The translations under genes were made by a program, and so were the position numbers. This document shows positions 40,245 through 54,300 of a stretch of DNA of 64,000 nucleotides, in pieces. The notes below the pieces were generated by a model, which saw only the letters and a program-made list of their open reading frames with translations, did no database searches and was not told where the DNA came from. Position 1 is the stretch's first letter, and each line of letters begins with the position of its first letter. The stretch is from Ficedula albicollis (taxonomy: Eukaryota > Chordata > Aves > Passeriformes > Muscicapidae), in contig NC_021674.1 of NCBI RefSeq assembly GCF_000247815.1, forward strand, positions 14,893,562 to 14,957,561, written 5' to 3'.

Positions 40245-41883
40245 AGGCATCACTCACAGAAGTGAGTTTAAGGCACTGTCTGGTTTCTCAGCTTCCCAGA
40301 ACCTGGAGCACGTAGATGTTTCATTTAGCTCAGCATTTTGCCTGTTAGTCTCAACATTTGGCACACACACTTCCTTCGAGCATAAATAAGGAAAGTCATG
40401 ACAAGAAACATGCAGAGAAAACAGACTCCACAAGATGTTCCAGCATAATATACTGGCTCCTCACAATCAAATAAAAAGGTTCCTAAACCAAAAAGCTCAT
40501 GATGAAATTGAAAGTATTTTTGAACAGTGATTTTAAAAGCACACAAAAACATGATGACTGTCTTTAGTATTTACTGATAAAGAAATTACCTAGGCCTTTT
40601 CATGCATTCCCAAAATAGCAATTTGGGATTGACAACGCTGTTCATCTCAGTATTACATTAAGTTGTTTTTCAAATTCAAGTAGTCCTTTTTTCTAACAAC
40701 ATCAGTAATTGCAATTCAATAATATTTTCTGAGAGAGCTCTTTCCTTTAGACACCCTTCTCGGAAGAAGACCACGCACTGCAGCATCCTGGAAAGCTCAG
40801 AAGCACAGACATATGAGCTTAGCCTCCAAGAGCAAGGCTCACAAGCTCACTTGTATTGGGCAAAGGCTAGAAAGAAAACCATTCACAATTCCCTCATAGG
40901 GAAAAAATGAGGGAAAAGGTCCTTGCCATGATATTTCAGTGTGACTTTAGAAACACTGTGACATTTCTGTGAACATCAGTATAAAAAGGTATACTTGGTA
41001 CCTGAGGGTATTGTAAGGTTTGATTAAGTTAATACCCAGCTCAGTGAAAAAGGCCAAGCAAATTCAGACACTATTCCTACCCTCTGACTTAAACCCTGAT
41101 TTCAATGTAACATGTAAATTAAACTCTGAATGAAGATGAGTTTTTCTATATGAACCTGCAACAACCTTTGAGTGCCTCAGACAAATAATGCTGCAGGTAC
41201 ACAAAATATCCACATACAAGGGTACCTATTGTCAGGTCACCTACAGGCAGCAGAAACTAGGGAACAACACCAAGATTGTTTCTTAACATTAATTATCTGT
41301 TTCATACCACATCACGAGGATTTTTCAATCTACTCTTTTCTAGAACTATTTCCTTGCTGTTCTTCCTCTCCTGAGCAGAACACAGCCATAATCCAAGTTC
41401 TGTAGGCTGATACAAAATTTCCACTCTTTCTTTCCTCTCTCACTGCTTTTCTATGGGTTGCCTGCTTCAAAGTAGGATTTTGCCTTTTTCATCAAAATTT
41501 ATTTTTATTGACTCTCAAAGTCCCACAATGAGCTCTAATTTTCCCTAACAGGCATAATCACAAAGCTCTCTGGCTCCATATCTGCCAAGAACAATCAGTA
41601 CTGTTCGATTAAAACCAAGCTATGGACCACAGCAGCCCCTACCTCTGCCTAGCTCAAAGATTTTATGCAGGTTTCAGCTTGTTCTTGGGTGAATCAGCTC
41701 CAAAGGAATTAAAAGTTCAAATCCAAATGCTCCTGCACCCTTTTTGCTTGGGTAAATTGCCTCAGGATATACAGAATTCTGGTCACAAGGAGGTTAAAGT
41801 TGCCTCAGTACATAGGATGTGCTGAGCAGTGTGCTGAAGGAAGATGAAATTATGCTAAAGTCCATCACAGCAGTCAAGTAATT

Positions 41884-42480
41884 GTGTTTTAGTCTGTAAC
41901 TCCATTTCTGCTACAGCCCTACTGAATATATCCGTGTTAGCCACTCTCAGCCTCATACCAACTTTGCCATTAGCCCACACTGGGATGACTTTCTGCTAAT
42001 AAGTGGAATTCATCTGACATGATGACTAAACTCTCCTTTTCCAGACAGCAATTCAGAATTGAGCTGAATGCAAGGATAAGAAAAACAGTGGGTAAAGGAA
42101 GGTATATAGAGAAAGGCCATGGGTGTACTTCAGCTTCTATTAGTTTTAGTCTGTAACTCCATTTCTGCCACAGCCCTACTGAATATATCCATGTTAGCCA
42201 CTCTCAGCCTCATACCAACTTTGTGTTTTAGTCTGTAACTCCATTTCTGCTACAGCCCTACTGAATATATCCGTGTTAGCCACTCTCAGCCTCATACCAA
42301 CTTTGCCATTAGCCCACACTGGGATGACTTTCTGCTAATAAGTGGAATTCATCTGACATGATGACTAAACTCTCCTTTTCCAGACAGCAATTCAGAATTG
42401 AGCTGAATGCAAGGATAAGAAAAACAGTGGGTAAAGGAAGGTATATAGAGAAAGGCCATGGGTGTACTTCAGCTTCTATT
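41884..42480. repeat. Two long copies (about 250 bp) flanking a partial 90-bp copy
   Basis: The unit starts GTTTTAGTCTGTAACTCC. Copy 1 runs 41884-42141. A partial copy covering only the first 90 bases runs 42143-42232. Copy 3 runs 42233-42480. The partial copy carries private changes (CTGCCACAG and TCCATGTT in place of CTGCTACAG and TCCGTGTT), while copies 1 and 3 agree with each other. The offset between the long copies is 349 bp. Confidence 0.95.
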
Positions 42481-44189
42481 GGCTACATGAAGTTTTCGAA
42501 CATTATCAAGGACTTCAGCAGCAACTTACCTTGATCACTGCTGTCCCAAGGCAAGAGAGAAAGGAGGGGCTGCAGAGCAACCCCTGGCCTGGGGTCAATT
42601 AGTGCCCTCCCCGTGCTCTGCTCATTTACAGCACAATTCCAAGAGGCATTTCTCTGTGTGAGCTAATTTAAAAATCGGTGCAGAATGTAAAAATAATGGC
42701 CTTTTGGCCTAGCAATATTTTACATTCACTTTCTGTTTAAGTCACTGAGAATAATAGAGAATTGGGACATCTGGTTTGGTAGGGGAAGCGAATTTAGTCG
42801 AAAGACCACTATGCCCTCAGAGCAGCCTTCTTGTCACCTGCTCCCATTTTCTTCCCTCTTTGAAAACTGAGACAGCACACTAAAAGCTGTGGCAAATGCT
42901 GTTTGGTAGTTCTATCTAGCAAGTGGCTGTGTTTGAGATTCATATCCACAGAAAAGGCCCAGAACATGCCACAGATCCACCAACATTTTAGAAGGTGAAT
43001 GAATAAAGTACTTAGAAAGCAGAGCAGCTGTTTCAATTATAGCATTAGCAGCCCAAGCCCTAAGCACTCAGTGCTCCTGGAAGCCCAAGGGTGGGTAGGG
43101 AACAGAGCCATCTCTATGGATTGTAATTAAAAGACCAAGGCAAATTGCACATTCAGAACAAACAGGCAGCAAATGCTTTGGTTGCAGTTGGTCATTTTCT
43201 GTTTCAGCCTTCCAGATTTTTTTTTTTTGCTTTGCAAATGTGAACAAACCCCTTTCAGAGTATGTCAAGTACAAGTAAGTACAAGAATCCCATCCTGCTG
43301 TTTATATGCTTTGCAGTTTCTACTGCATGGGGGGAAAAAAATTTGGGCATCTCCTTACCCCTTCTATTTTCACAGGGACAAGTTTACATCCTGAGGCCTT
43401 TAGTGGCTGCAAAATATTCATTTCCAAGCAGTTAATGTCCCATGTAAATCATCACCCCAGTGCAATGAAAGAAATGGTGAATCTATATTTTATATTTCAT
43501 GCCTGCTTACACAAACTCTTGTAAATTCAAGAACTTGCCTTATAACTTTTTTTAGCCAGACATCTAAGCTCTCAGAAAGCAATGATTATACAGAGGATAA
43601 TGGAATTGGCTCAAAAGCACTCACAGAGAGTCTTCCCTGGAGAATTTCTGTTCGACCACACACCACTGACTGGACAAACAAAGTGAATTCAATTTTACTA
43701 AACTCTAACTGAACAAAAAATTCAGGTTTATTCCTCTGACCATACTGATATATATAAGCATAATACAGTTACTTATGGAAGAAGACCTGCCAGTGTTACT
43801 ATTGCATAAAGTGTCAGGGAAAGACACACTGAAATCCTCAACACACCACTGAATAAAGCTTCAAGAAGCCTGCTTATTATGAAAGCAGCGAAGCAAAGAT
43901 GCAACACACAGGAGTACACAAGACTCTGCTACAGGCTCCCAGAAACTACAGCCTGAGGTCAGAGCAATCAATGTGGCAACCTGCTGAGAGCAGCAACCCT
44001 CTTTCCAGGATGGATGGATGGGGCAAAGACCCCCTCTGCCAGAATCCTTGAACTCTGTTTGCATGAACATCCCACTTCAGGTAACTCAGACATGAACTGT
44101 GCCTGTAGAAGAGTGATTGCTCAACCCTACTTGGAATACTTGCAGATACTTTGATAAGTGGGTGTTAGATGGATAGCATAGATAATGGC

Positions 44190-44364
44190 CAGTATGGACT
44201 GGAGCAACTGACATACACGGGAGGCTGGGACAGCTGGGATTGTTTAGCCTGGAGAAGGCTCTTACCATTATGTACTAATACCCTGGTTTGGCTGTGCCTT
44301 GAGCAGAGGGGCTGGACCAAATGGTTTCCAGAGGTGCCCTTCAACCTCAGTCATTCTGTGATCC
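44190..44364 (+). mobile_element. CR1 LINE fragment with internal deletion
   Basis: The left part, GGGATTGTTTAGCCTGGAGA, is the CR1 block normally found several hundred bases before the 3' end. The right part, GGTGCCCTTCAACCTCAGTC followed by ATTCTGTGATCC, is the extreme 3' end. The sequence between them is missing or unrecognisable, so this copy is internally deleted. Confidence 0.8.
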
Positions 44365-45272
44365 TACACAGGCAGAAGATGTCCCACTGGCTAAAGATCT
44401 TTGTGTTCACTATTGATTTCTTTAACAAAGCATGCTGAATTACTGGTGCTCCCGGATCAATGCTACTGGAGGGTCAATAGTGGCCACATCTTCAATTTTT
44501 CCTTTTCAGCTATAGAGTCAGAGCTTCTTGAATGAACTTGACGTGCACTGAAACAGGATATGTGAATAAGAAAATGCATATTATTATCAGCTTATTGAAG
44601 TAATCTGTGCTTTGTTCCTGTTAATGGAGGGCTTGAAAATGCAAAGAGCTAGAAGAACATCAAGAGCTATTAATGAAACCTCTGTCAAATGTTTCAGACC
44701 TTTTTCCCCTCTGAAACCAATCTCAGAGTGAAAGAACCATTTTCCTGTAAAATGTGCAAAAGTTAGTAAGTCTCAAGCACCTGCTCCCTGGAGGGAAGCC
44801 CTTCAGACCGTATTAGACATCCTGCTCTGTACTTGGTTTACCCATGTTTGTGTTTCTTTTCTGGTCACAATTCTCTACAAACAGAACAGGAAGGAAGAAA
44901 GCAGAAAAGGTTATTTCTTCTTGTTACTTTGTGCTAGCAAAGGGCAACATTAAAAACTCTGAAATGTATACATGTTTTTGTAAACAGGGCAGTAGAGAAC
45001 ACGGGCAGTTCATATCCAGTCTAGGAAACTCACCTCTTGGCGAGTGAGTCAAAGAGCAAGAGCCAGGAAAAAGGATAGAGGGAGAGAGAGAAAAGAACAG
45101 CACTAGTAAGCAAGGGATGAGGCAGAGTACAGCATGTGGATAAGAGAAAGTCAGCCAAAATGTATGCAACAGGACTAGCTGTTTCTGACACAGAATCACA
45201 GAACAAGCTGAGTGGGAAGGGGCCCATCAGGTTCATGGAGTGCAGCTCCTGGCCCTGCACAGAGCACCCCAG

Positions 45273-45377
45273 CAGTCACACCATGTGCCTGATGACAGCA
45301 CTGTCCAAATGCTCCTTGAGCTCTGTCAGTCACACCACGTGCCTGACAGCACTGTCCAAACGCTTCTTGAGCTCTGT
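45273..45377. repeat. Tandem duplication within CR1, 54 and 51 bp copies
   Basis: CAGTCACACCA(T/C)GTGCCTGA begins each copy (45273-45326 and 45327-45377), and each closes GAGCTCTGT. The second copy lacks three bases after GCCTGA. Confidence 0.9.
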
Positions 45378-45751
45378 CAGCCTTGGTGCTCTGACCACTG
45401 CCCTGGGGAGTCTGTTCCAGTGCCCAGCCACCCTCTGGGTGAAAAACTTTTTCCTGATATCCAAACTAAACTTCCCCCGACACATATTCAGGCTATTCCC
45501 TCGGGTCTTGTCACTGTCACCACAGAGCAGAGATCAGTGCCTGCCCCTCCTCTTCCCTTCATGAGGAAGTTTAACTGCAGTGAGGTCTCCCCTCAGTCTC
45601 CTCCAGGCTGAACAGACCCAGTGACCTCACACAGCTTCCCCTCAAGGCCCTTCATCTTTGTGGCTGTCCTCTGGACACTCTGCAATAGTCTAATGCCTTT
45701 CCTATATTGTGGTGCCCAAAACTGCTCACAGGTCTCAAGGTGAGGCCACAT

Positions 45752-45799
45752 CAGAGCAGAGCAGAGCAGAGCAGAGCAGAGCAGAGCAGAGCAGAGCAG
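45752..45799. repeat. (CAGAG)n pentamer microsatellite, about 9.5 units
   Basis: This is an uninterrupted pentanucleotide run inside the inverted CR1, just before GGACAATCCCCT. CR1 elements carry a short CAGAGCAGAG-like seed here, so this is probably an in-place expansion and likely length-variable. Confidence 0.95.
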
Positions 45800-48700
45800 G
45801 ACAATCCCCTCTCTTGGCCAGCTGGCACAATGCCCCAGAGGCAGCCAGGACTATGACCACATTCTCACTGCAGTTGTAGTTTGTGGTTTACATGAGATGG
45901 GAAAACAGGTGCTCTTTGAACTCTCCTGTTCAACTGTCTAAAACAACAGCCTGGTGCGAGGCAAACAAACCAGTATATTGAAAAACTTAAATGCCAGCAT
46001 GGATTGACTCTCTCACTAGGTAAACTCCTGCCTCAGCCCTGTTTTGTTTTCCTTTTCCTTCAGCCCTCAGGATGTCAGGGTGCAGTCATGAGCCAAAAGC
46101 AGAGAAACACTCTGTGTGCTATCCAGCATTCTCTAAAGGACACCATGCAATCTATGAAATGTTTCAGGAAGAAAGCCACTGAAAAAAGAGTGGAGTGATT
46201 TTTCTAGGGTGGTAAACTGAGCTGCACGAATTACAGTTCAGAGGAGACCTCAGCTGTTGTTCTTTTCCCAGCATAATCTTTATGAATAATTGTGTACTTA
46301 CAAACCTCACAGAAATATCTGGTAATATCACAAAGAACATATAACTGAAACTTAAAGGTGTGAATCAGAAAGCCTATCTAAAAATGCCTGAGGAAAAAAA
46401 TACTATAAAAGAATTTTAATGGTGACTTTCAACATAATTTACTGGGAAATGAGGAGATGAGGATGAGGACTCCTGCGAAAGGAAAAGAAGAAAGAATGGG
46501 GACAAGGTGAAGACAGCAGATTAAAGACAGGACGCAGTCTCCTGAAATAAGCAATCTCTGTACAAATGGGTGAGACTGGTGAACTTCAGTACATTTGCAG
46601 AGAGGAAAAAAAAATTCCATTACAGCAGAGAGACCAGAAAGGCACAGACTAATGCCCCAGCTCTTACAATCTTACTGATTTTTCCTGGTCTTATGTTCCT
46701 AACTTCAAGTCATATGTGTTACTCAGGCAAAAGCTGATGGTGATCAAAAGCTATTAGAAGCAAACAGCCTTTTAGGTTCAAAGAGTTCAGCAAAGCCTTA
46801 TGCCCCTCTTCTTTTCTTTCTTTTTTTTTTCCTTCTGAAACTGTCAAGACTCTAGATTACCATCCCTGATATCTCAGAGGTTATCACCTCTAAGAACAAA
46901 CTGAAATTCAATGTTGGACTATTGCTTCAGTAGCATCTCTAAATTCCACTGAAAAACATCTGCTAAATATATATTTTTAAATCCCTCTATTTTTATGCAA
47001 ATAACTACAAAATTTATATGAGTTCAATAATCACTCACCTTTAAACTTATCCTAAAGAAAAATTATGTCAACATGAGGATTATGCATCAACAAAGAAGCC
47101 AAAGTGGCAACAGAAAGGTATGTAAGGGCCAGGGCAGCTGGACTGAAAAGAAGTCAGCTGAGGCACAGAGACAAGGAAAACTTCTAGGGGCAGGAATATG
47201 AGACAGAAACAGACCTAATTGCAATAGACAAGGATGCTCTATTCATATTTACATGATATCTGCTGAAGTACAAAAGCTGATGATTCATATTTTCACCCTT
47301 TAGCAATTCTTTCCCATTTCAGGGTGAGGCTATCTTGAACATTTCTCTTGGAGTCTGTGCAGACTGTGAAGTCTAAATCCTTCTCTTGGTACTAAAATTC
47401 TTACTGTAGTTTGTGGTTTAAACATACTGTCAGGAAGACACCTCTGAATAAATGGGACACTTAGTCTCCAAAGAGGCTAGTTCCACTTAATGCATTTAAA
47501 CCAGCTAAAAACACACCAGAAGGATACTAAATGTCTGCAGCCTTTGGAATCATGCCTGAGGAGTAATGAAAATGGGCAGGACTCTGCTCTTGATCAGGTC
47601 TAGGGTTACCTGACTAATACCTGCTCTATTGCACCAGGCACTGTGAGGGGAGTAATGAGAAACTCAGCAAGTGTTTGTAGAAGTTTTCCATCAAGGTTCA
47701 GATTCCTATCTAAATTATTCTTTTTCATTAACAGATTTACCTACCCTTAGCTCTCATGCAAAGACATTTTCTTGACAGGGCCTTTCAGTGCCATGACACG
47801 GTTTTCTCTTAAGTTGTTTTTCCTATGCACATTTTCTTCATCTCTCTTCACTTGCATAGAACAGAGGTCTGGAGCTGAATAATTTATATTCCACAGAGGT
47901 GTGGGAATAATCCTTGAAAGCAACAGGTGGCCTGAACAGCACTTGGAGATGTTCTTTCAGCCAAGGCTGCTAAAAAAGTGTGCACAAGCTGACATTGTAC
48001 AGCAGCTGTGTCCCTGTGCTAGACACTACAGCTTGAAACATTCAGCAAAAACTGCCAGCAGTTCTTCACACACATTTGAAAATTTTCCTTTAACAAGTCC
48101 CCCCTCCTTGACCCACTAGGGATTCCACTGACCAATTACTGGGGAAAGGATTCCAACAGTATTACTCAACATCACAATCTGGTGTGAAATTAGAGGTGAA
48201 TTCACCATTACCAAAAGAATTCTAGCTTTCAATCAATCACATTAAAAATCTCAGCTGCAGATACATTCTTCTTTTCAGGGCATGACAAAGGAAAGTTAGG
48301 CTGAAACTCTTCTGGCAGTGCAGATGTCACTTTAAAGACAGAGTCTGGATGGAAGAAGGAATTCTTATCTTCCAAAGCATGTAAGAAACACATGAAAATA
48401 ATATTGAGACACCAAAAAAAGATGTAGTAAACTGAATAATTTTTCACCAGAACTTCTCTATTTAATACTCTGTCACTGCATATAAGAGAATGAGAAGCAG
48501 GTATATTCAGAAAAAGAGAAATACTAAAAGAAAAGCAAAATTGCATGTTACAAAGAGTTATTCAGAGACTCCTGACACATGAAGATTCCTGGGTTCCAAA
48601 AATTTATATTAAGGAGCAAAAAAGAAGCCTTGAATCTCATCTTCAGAACACACAAGCAAAATTAAAATAAGTAAAATGATACATCAGTGGACATTTAGCA

Positions 48701-49570
48701 TTATTTAGGTAGTACCCTTGGATCCTTTAGGGCTCAAATGAGATCTAGTAATTTTTTTTTTTTTTGTGTGTGCTGGAAACAACAGAAGACAAATATAGGT
48801 ATGTTCCTACAAAAAGCTTCAAAATATTTTCCCAGAAAAAAAACTTTCAAATCATGAAACTGGCAAAAACTGGTTTACATCTGGATTCCAGTAATTCAGA
48901 AATATCATTAGATGAGTATACTCTATTGCATTATAAACAATATTAGTTTCTAGTAATATTGTTATAGCAAGAGTTCCCATCCAATGCTGAATTTTGCAAA
49001 TCACCTTCTTCATAGCAGCACCATGATATGGTCTTTGAAAATGTTATGTTGCTGGTAGCTTTGTGATGCAATTTATTCATAGATGAATATTAGCCAGCAA
49101 GCAGACTTTGCTCTCTTTGATTTTTCCAGCATCACTTCTCAAGGGAAAACAAACTGCTTCCTAAGGCAAGGACACTTGTACTTTGATCAAAGTTCTGTGA
49201 AAAGATAATTTTCAACATATTGTTTGAGCCTGCCTCTGCTCAAGAACCCATGCTGTAGGATAAAAAGCAATTTTCTGAGCATAAATTCAGGCTTCAGATC
49301 ACTGACTTCTCCTTTAACAAAAAACTAATGTGGAAAGCCTCAGTATCATTTGCTAACTTGCCAAGATTGTACCCATTGTACTTAAAATGTGGTCTTAAGA
49401 CCACTGCATATACACACACAAAAATATTTCAGTAATTCAAGACTAAATGTATGTGTCCTATCCTTCTGGGTGACTCACTCAGTGAATGATGGAAATGTTA
49501 AAGTGTTTAAACTGTTAAAGATTGCGAAAAGTGACAGACAAAACATTGAAAAATATTTAATTTGTATTTA

Positions 49571-49735
49571 TCACATCATCATTCTCAAGATTAAGGCAGT
49601 GCATTATCTGTCTCCAGTCAAACACATGCAAGAAGCCAATGATACTGATTTCACAACATCATTCTCAAGATTAAGGCAGTGCATTGTCTGTCTCCAGTCA
49701 AATACATGCAAGAAGCCAATGATACTGATTTCACA
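49571..49735. repeat. Tandem duplication, 80-bp unit
   Basis: Copies at 49571-49650 and 49651-49730 (with a few shared bases after) both contain CATTCTCAAGATTAAGGCAG and CAAGAAGCCAATGATACTGA. Three single-base differences are visible (TCACAT/TCACAA, ATTATC/ATTGTC, AACACA/AATACA). Confidence 0.94.
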
Positions 49736-50068
49736 GCTACATCAGAAGACATCTTAAGTGATCTTCAAAATGAGGAGACGGAAAAAGAGGCTGAAAAGAA
49801 TTAATTTCTATTAAGAGCATAGGTAATACATCAATGCTCTAACCAAGTCAGAGGCTCACGAGTGGAAGCCTTGGTAGAGACACTGTGAGGATACACCTGC
49901 CCCAAAGTACTTGAACGATTTGGAGGAGCTGAGGAAAGTCTGCAGGCCTCTGTTCTCTCACAATTGGCAGAAAGCAGAAACTGGCACTGCTACCTTTCAC
50001 AATTTCATCAGCCAGTCTCTTCCAATTTGAAAACCTATTCAAACTGATGCTCCTCTTTCCCCAGGGTT

Positions 50069-50165
50069 GTTTTTGGTTTTTTTTTCTTCTGTGTTTTTTT
50101 TTTCTTCTGTTTTTTTTTTGGGGTTTTTTTTTGTTTGTTTGTTTGTTTTGGCTTTTTGTTTTTTG
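50069..50165. repeat. T/G-rich low-complexity tract with (GTTT)n core
   Basis: T runs are separated by CTTCTG and GGGG, with a (TTTG) core near 50131-50150. On the ALK-sense strand it is A/C-rich. No element body is attached. Confidence 0.9.
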
Positions 50166-51257
50166 AAAGAAGAAAATAATTTGCAAAGTTTCACTTTGAG
50201 AAAGCTTTATGTGTAAGCTCTGGTACAATATTCTCAGCCCATCGCGGTCACCTTCACCTTTGCTATGTTGGACTGATATGCCTTGCTCTGTTATTTTCAG
50301 AGCAATTGTGGACTAGAGGCAGAACTTCATGTGTTTGCTCACTGCCTGTTAGCCTGACCTACCCATGTCCTTTACAGCAACTTTTTATTAAGAAGCAGAA
50401 AGCAAGGCTACTATCCAGCATCTCTTTATTCCTTGGCCTATCTGCCAGCACTGCAAACAAAAGCACCAAGTATGGTCAGGTGTGAGGGAGAATGCTGAGA
50501 TCTGGGCACCAAACACAGGCTTCTCAAAAGCAGGCACTGAGAAGTGACTGAACTTCACTCCAGGCAAAATCAGGGATGAACGCACACCTGCTTCACTGGG
50601 ACAACATCAGACAAACATTCCTACCACCTGGGTCCACTAAGAGCTATGCCAAGTTCACCAACTCACTTCAAAATAAACTGGAGAGACTTCAATCAAAAAT
50701 AATTTTCGTTCTGTGCAAGAAATGACCAAGTGTTCAAAATAGTTCAGTTTTCTTCACACATTATTTCAATTGTCTATTTAACTTCTGCTTACTCTAACCT
50801 AGTTCTTCAGAGGACAGCCCACCAGCTGATCCTGAGCTTCACCAAAACACCCATGATCGACCAAGCCAAGCCAGTAACTGCAGTACCTCATATATCTATA
50901 TGGCACTTAAGCATCCACCCACACACAAAAAAACCCACATTGATCACAGCCTTGACACATAAATCCCTCAAAGATCATTTGCAAACTATGGCTTCTAATA
51001 GCAGCATCTTGGAGCTCTTTAAGACACTTAGGAAACAGATTTTCCAGCTCACAGCAGAAAGCCCTTGTGTCCTGAAGCACCACACATGATGTTATGCAAC
51101 ATGGCTGAAGCAGCAAAGTGCTCACAGGACATTAATTAGCTCTAATTGAGCTGGTGTCCCAACCTGTGCCTGACACCATGTGCTCTTTCTTTTAAACCTT
51201 TTCTGTGAGAAAGCCCTTGCAGGTAATCCAGAGCCAGTCCTGTAAACATCTCTCTAT

Positions 51258-51353
51258 ATCAGGTTCCCTCATAATTAAATACCAGAGAGGGCACCTGCTG
51301 GGCCCATCAGGTTCCCTCGTAATTAAATACCAGAGAGGGCACCTGCTGGGCAT
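51258..51353. repeat. Tandem duplication, 48-bp unit
   Basis: ATCAGGTTCCCTC(A/G)TAATT begins each copy (51258-51305 and 51306-51353), and both contain GAGAGGGCACCTGCTGGGC. One clear difference is visible. Confidence 0.93.
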
Positions 51354-54300
51354 GTTTTCCCCCCATACAGTTCTGTGTTCAAAAAGCTTTCTGCTGTTAA
51401 TCAGCACTGATTGCCAATCTCTCTGGCAGCAATTGGTGCTTCATGCTGCAGCTCCACAGCTCTGGGAGTCATACAAAGTTGCAGCAGAGGGCATGAACTC
51501 TAATAATCCTGGCATAATCCTGTTGTCTGATGCACATAGATCCACCCCAATACCACAACAGTTAGTTAATGCTCACATTTGACAGAATGAAGCAAATGTT
51601 GTCACTTTACAAAACATTAGAACATGTCTTTCTGTAACACATCTTGCCTAAAACCTCAGGGCAGTGAACTAAAACCAGAAATGTGACACTTACAGTGTCA
51701 AATTCAGTTAGTGAGTGAATGTGCTGCAAACACAGCCCTCGAAGCCATTGATTGGGCAATGCCTCTCTGCTCTTTTCAAGTTTTGATTACTTCATGAAAT
51801 TTTTACATCTTTTCTGCCCTCAGAATAAAGAGCATATGTTGAAGAATTCTTAAAAATAATCTTTCCTTCAAGGGAAACAGTTTTCTCCCTAGTAAAAATG
51901 TATTTTTTTTAAAAAAAGAAAGTACTGAAAAATTCAATGCAGAAGATATGTTTTTAGGGGCAAGAGCTCTCACAGTACAGCAAGAACACAACACAATAAA
52001 ATAAAAGTGGCTGTTACTGGATTTTTAGATTTTTGGAGCAAGAGGATGGGACTGAATGCTTACCTTCTTTTCCCAATTCCGCCAGCAGCCATAAAGCCAA
52101 ATGCTGAGTTGGTATTTTATGTTCTACAAAGGAGGCTGGAGAACTATGCTGTACAAATTAAATGCCTAAGGGAGGTTACCCTAGAAGAGAATATCTTAGT
52201 TTGTAAGTAAATCTTTAAATTAGTTCTCTTAACAGATGCCTTTCTACTGACTGTGAATGTAATAGCTCAGTTTTAGGGAGAACTGGAAATAAAAACAATT
52301 ACAGATAGCTCTAATTCAGCATTCTGCTTTTTGAGTGGCTGTGAACATGAATCAGTGCTCTTACTGAGGAGGGGGAAGTTGGAAATTGTTTTGTCCATAT
52401 CCCTTTCAACGCAGACATGAAATTATGATAATTTTTGGTCCAAAATGAGTCTATTCTCAACACACCCAGGCTTCTTGACATCCCAAAGGTGCTGGTAGTA
52501 AGAGTTTTTCAAAAACTTGTCTTGCCCAAAACTCTACTGGTGAATGCCAAGAGCAGTCCGGCTAAACAGAGGTGCACTACAGTTGAAATCCCCTTTTTTT
52601 CTGTTTAGAAGGTCAAATTGAAATCCTACCTCAACCATCACCCTGCTGTAACTCTAAAATGCACTTGTCTGTGGTACATGCTTCTATATAACACAAAATA
52701 TGTGCAAGGACAAAGCAAGAGGTTGGGACAGACCTTGTTGACTGGGAAATTCACCTGGAATTCCCCAGTCCCTGGCTCAGCCAGCAGTCATTATTGGTTA
52801 CTCAGAGCTAGTTCTGAGACACTCAGCATTGGCTGCTAGAGCTCTGAAATGCAAGCTGTGTTTTACCCCATCAAACCACACGGATTGGTAACTCATGAAA
52901 ATGTTGCTGCTTGTCAGAAACAGTTTTCTTTTATTTCTGTTCCTCTCTTCTTTAGTGTTTTCCTGCACTTCTCTTTCCCCAGTGCTGATGGTGTGATGAA
53001 GAAGAGAAGTGGATCAACACTTTGGAACAATCAGGCAATAAATTGGTTTCTTTTTATTAAAATATAATTATGACTTTGTCGTGCATCCAACAGCCAAAAA
53101 AGGTTGAAAGCAAAGGTTTGGTCACTGACTCCCCTCTCTGTGAAGAACAGAGAAAATACAGAAGATTTTTATTCAAGGATTTGATTTTGTTTCTTTTGTC
53201 TCTCATGCCTGTCTTTTATTACAAAAAGATCAGGCCTTTCCTTATACTGGAAGACTCATTAGGTGGTAGGTTATCACTCCACAAAAGCCATAACCTTTCT
53301 CTACAAGCAGCCCTGAGGGAATATTAAGACAGCAAGACACAACACTTGTTTTCAATTCCTGAGAAACAAGGTTTAGAAAAGAATCACTTTGCAAAAATGA
53401 TCTTGCTATTCATCTGGAGGCTGAAGAAGCTCCAGCTGTGGGAAGTACAATAAGGAAACACATCCAGTCCAAAAGATAAAGAAAAATTTGGTTTTATAAG
53501 AAATACAATCCTATCCCTTTCTTTATAAAGTGTAAGGAGGGAAGGGTGGGAAAATGAAATTGCCCTTTGAAATAGTGAACACAGGAAACACATTTTCTGC
53601 ATTCATCACCTTTGAAAAGCTGAGCTAATTCTATGCCTGTATGCCATGATCCCTGGGTGCTGCTGAGGCAATGCAATGAAGGCAGAGAAGCCCCAAGAGA
53701 CCAGGAGGGCGTTGTCACCATGGCAGTGACAAAAAGCCTGATGCCAAACTGATCATTGGAAGGGAGACTCCAGCAGCAACAGGAGCTGTAGGCAAGCAAA
53801 GGGAAGCCCTGGGAAGGAAGAGCAGCACTCAGGAGAGCTTTGGATTCTCTTCACACCACTTGTCCCTGTAGCATCTGCAAATTTGCATGAGACAGAGATG
53901 ATATCCAATGCTTGCTCTTCTCACTTTTTGGATCCAGTTCCAGTTCTGTAGCTCTGAAGAGGACCAGCCCAAGAGTACAGGCCACATATTTTGTCAGTAA
54001 TTCCTTCTCTGCTCATGTCCTTTCCTCAAGTTCCACAGATCACTGTGCAGATGCAGGTGAAATGAGATGTGGGCTGTGAAGCAGAGACAATTATTTCAAT
54101 CTCCTTCTGAGCTTTTACAACACAGAGAGACACTTATTATTTCAGCATTTGCTCAAGTTTGTATAACTTTCTTGCCGTTCTTGCCATTCTCTCCTGAAAA
54201 TTGGGCCAGACAATTTTAAGCGTATGTTCTTCTGGAGTTCACACAATGTGCCTTGAACAAGTCTGCAGTGAAAGCCCTAACATTTCTGTACATGCAATGA

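Larger units (their letters stand above)
45187..45835 (-). mobile_element. CR1 LINE, 3' portion in ALK-sense orientation
   Basis: Read on the minus strand this is a 5'-truncated CR1. On the plus strand the inverted 3' end appears as CACAGAATCACAGAACAAGC, followed by TTCCAGTGCCCAGCCACCCT, TCTCCCCTCAGTCTCCTCCAG-type sequence and GCTGTCCTCTGGACACTC. It contains an internal 51-54 bp duplication (45273-45377) and an expanded CAGAG array (45752-45799). A plus-strand open frame of 142 codons across it is antisense to the element and not a gene. Confidence 0.92.

Noticed and set aside
45136..45611. 142- and 123-codon plus-strand open frames
   Set aside because: They run antisense through an inverted CR1 element and include its internal duplication.
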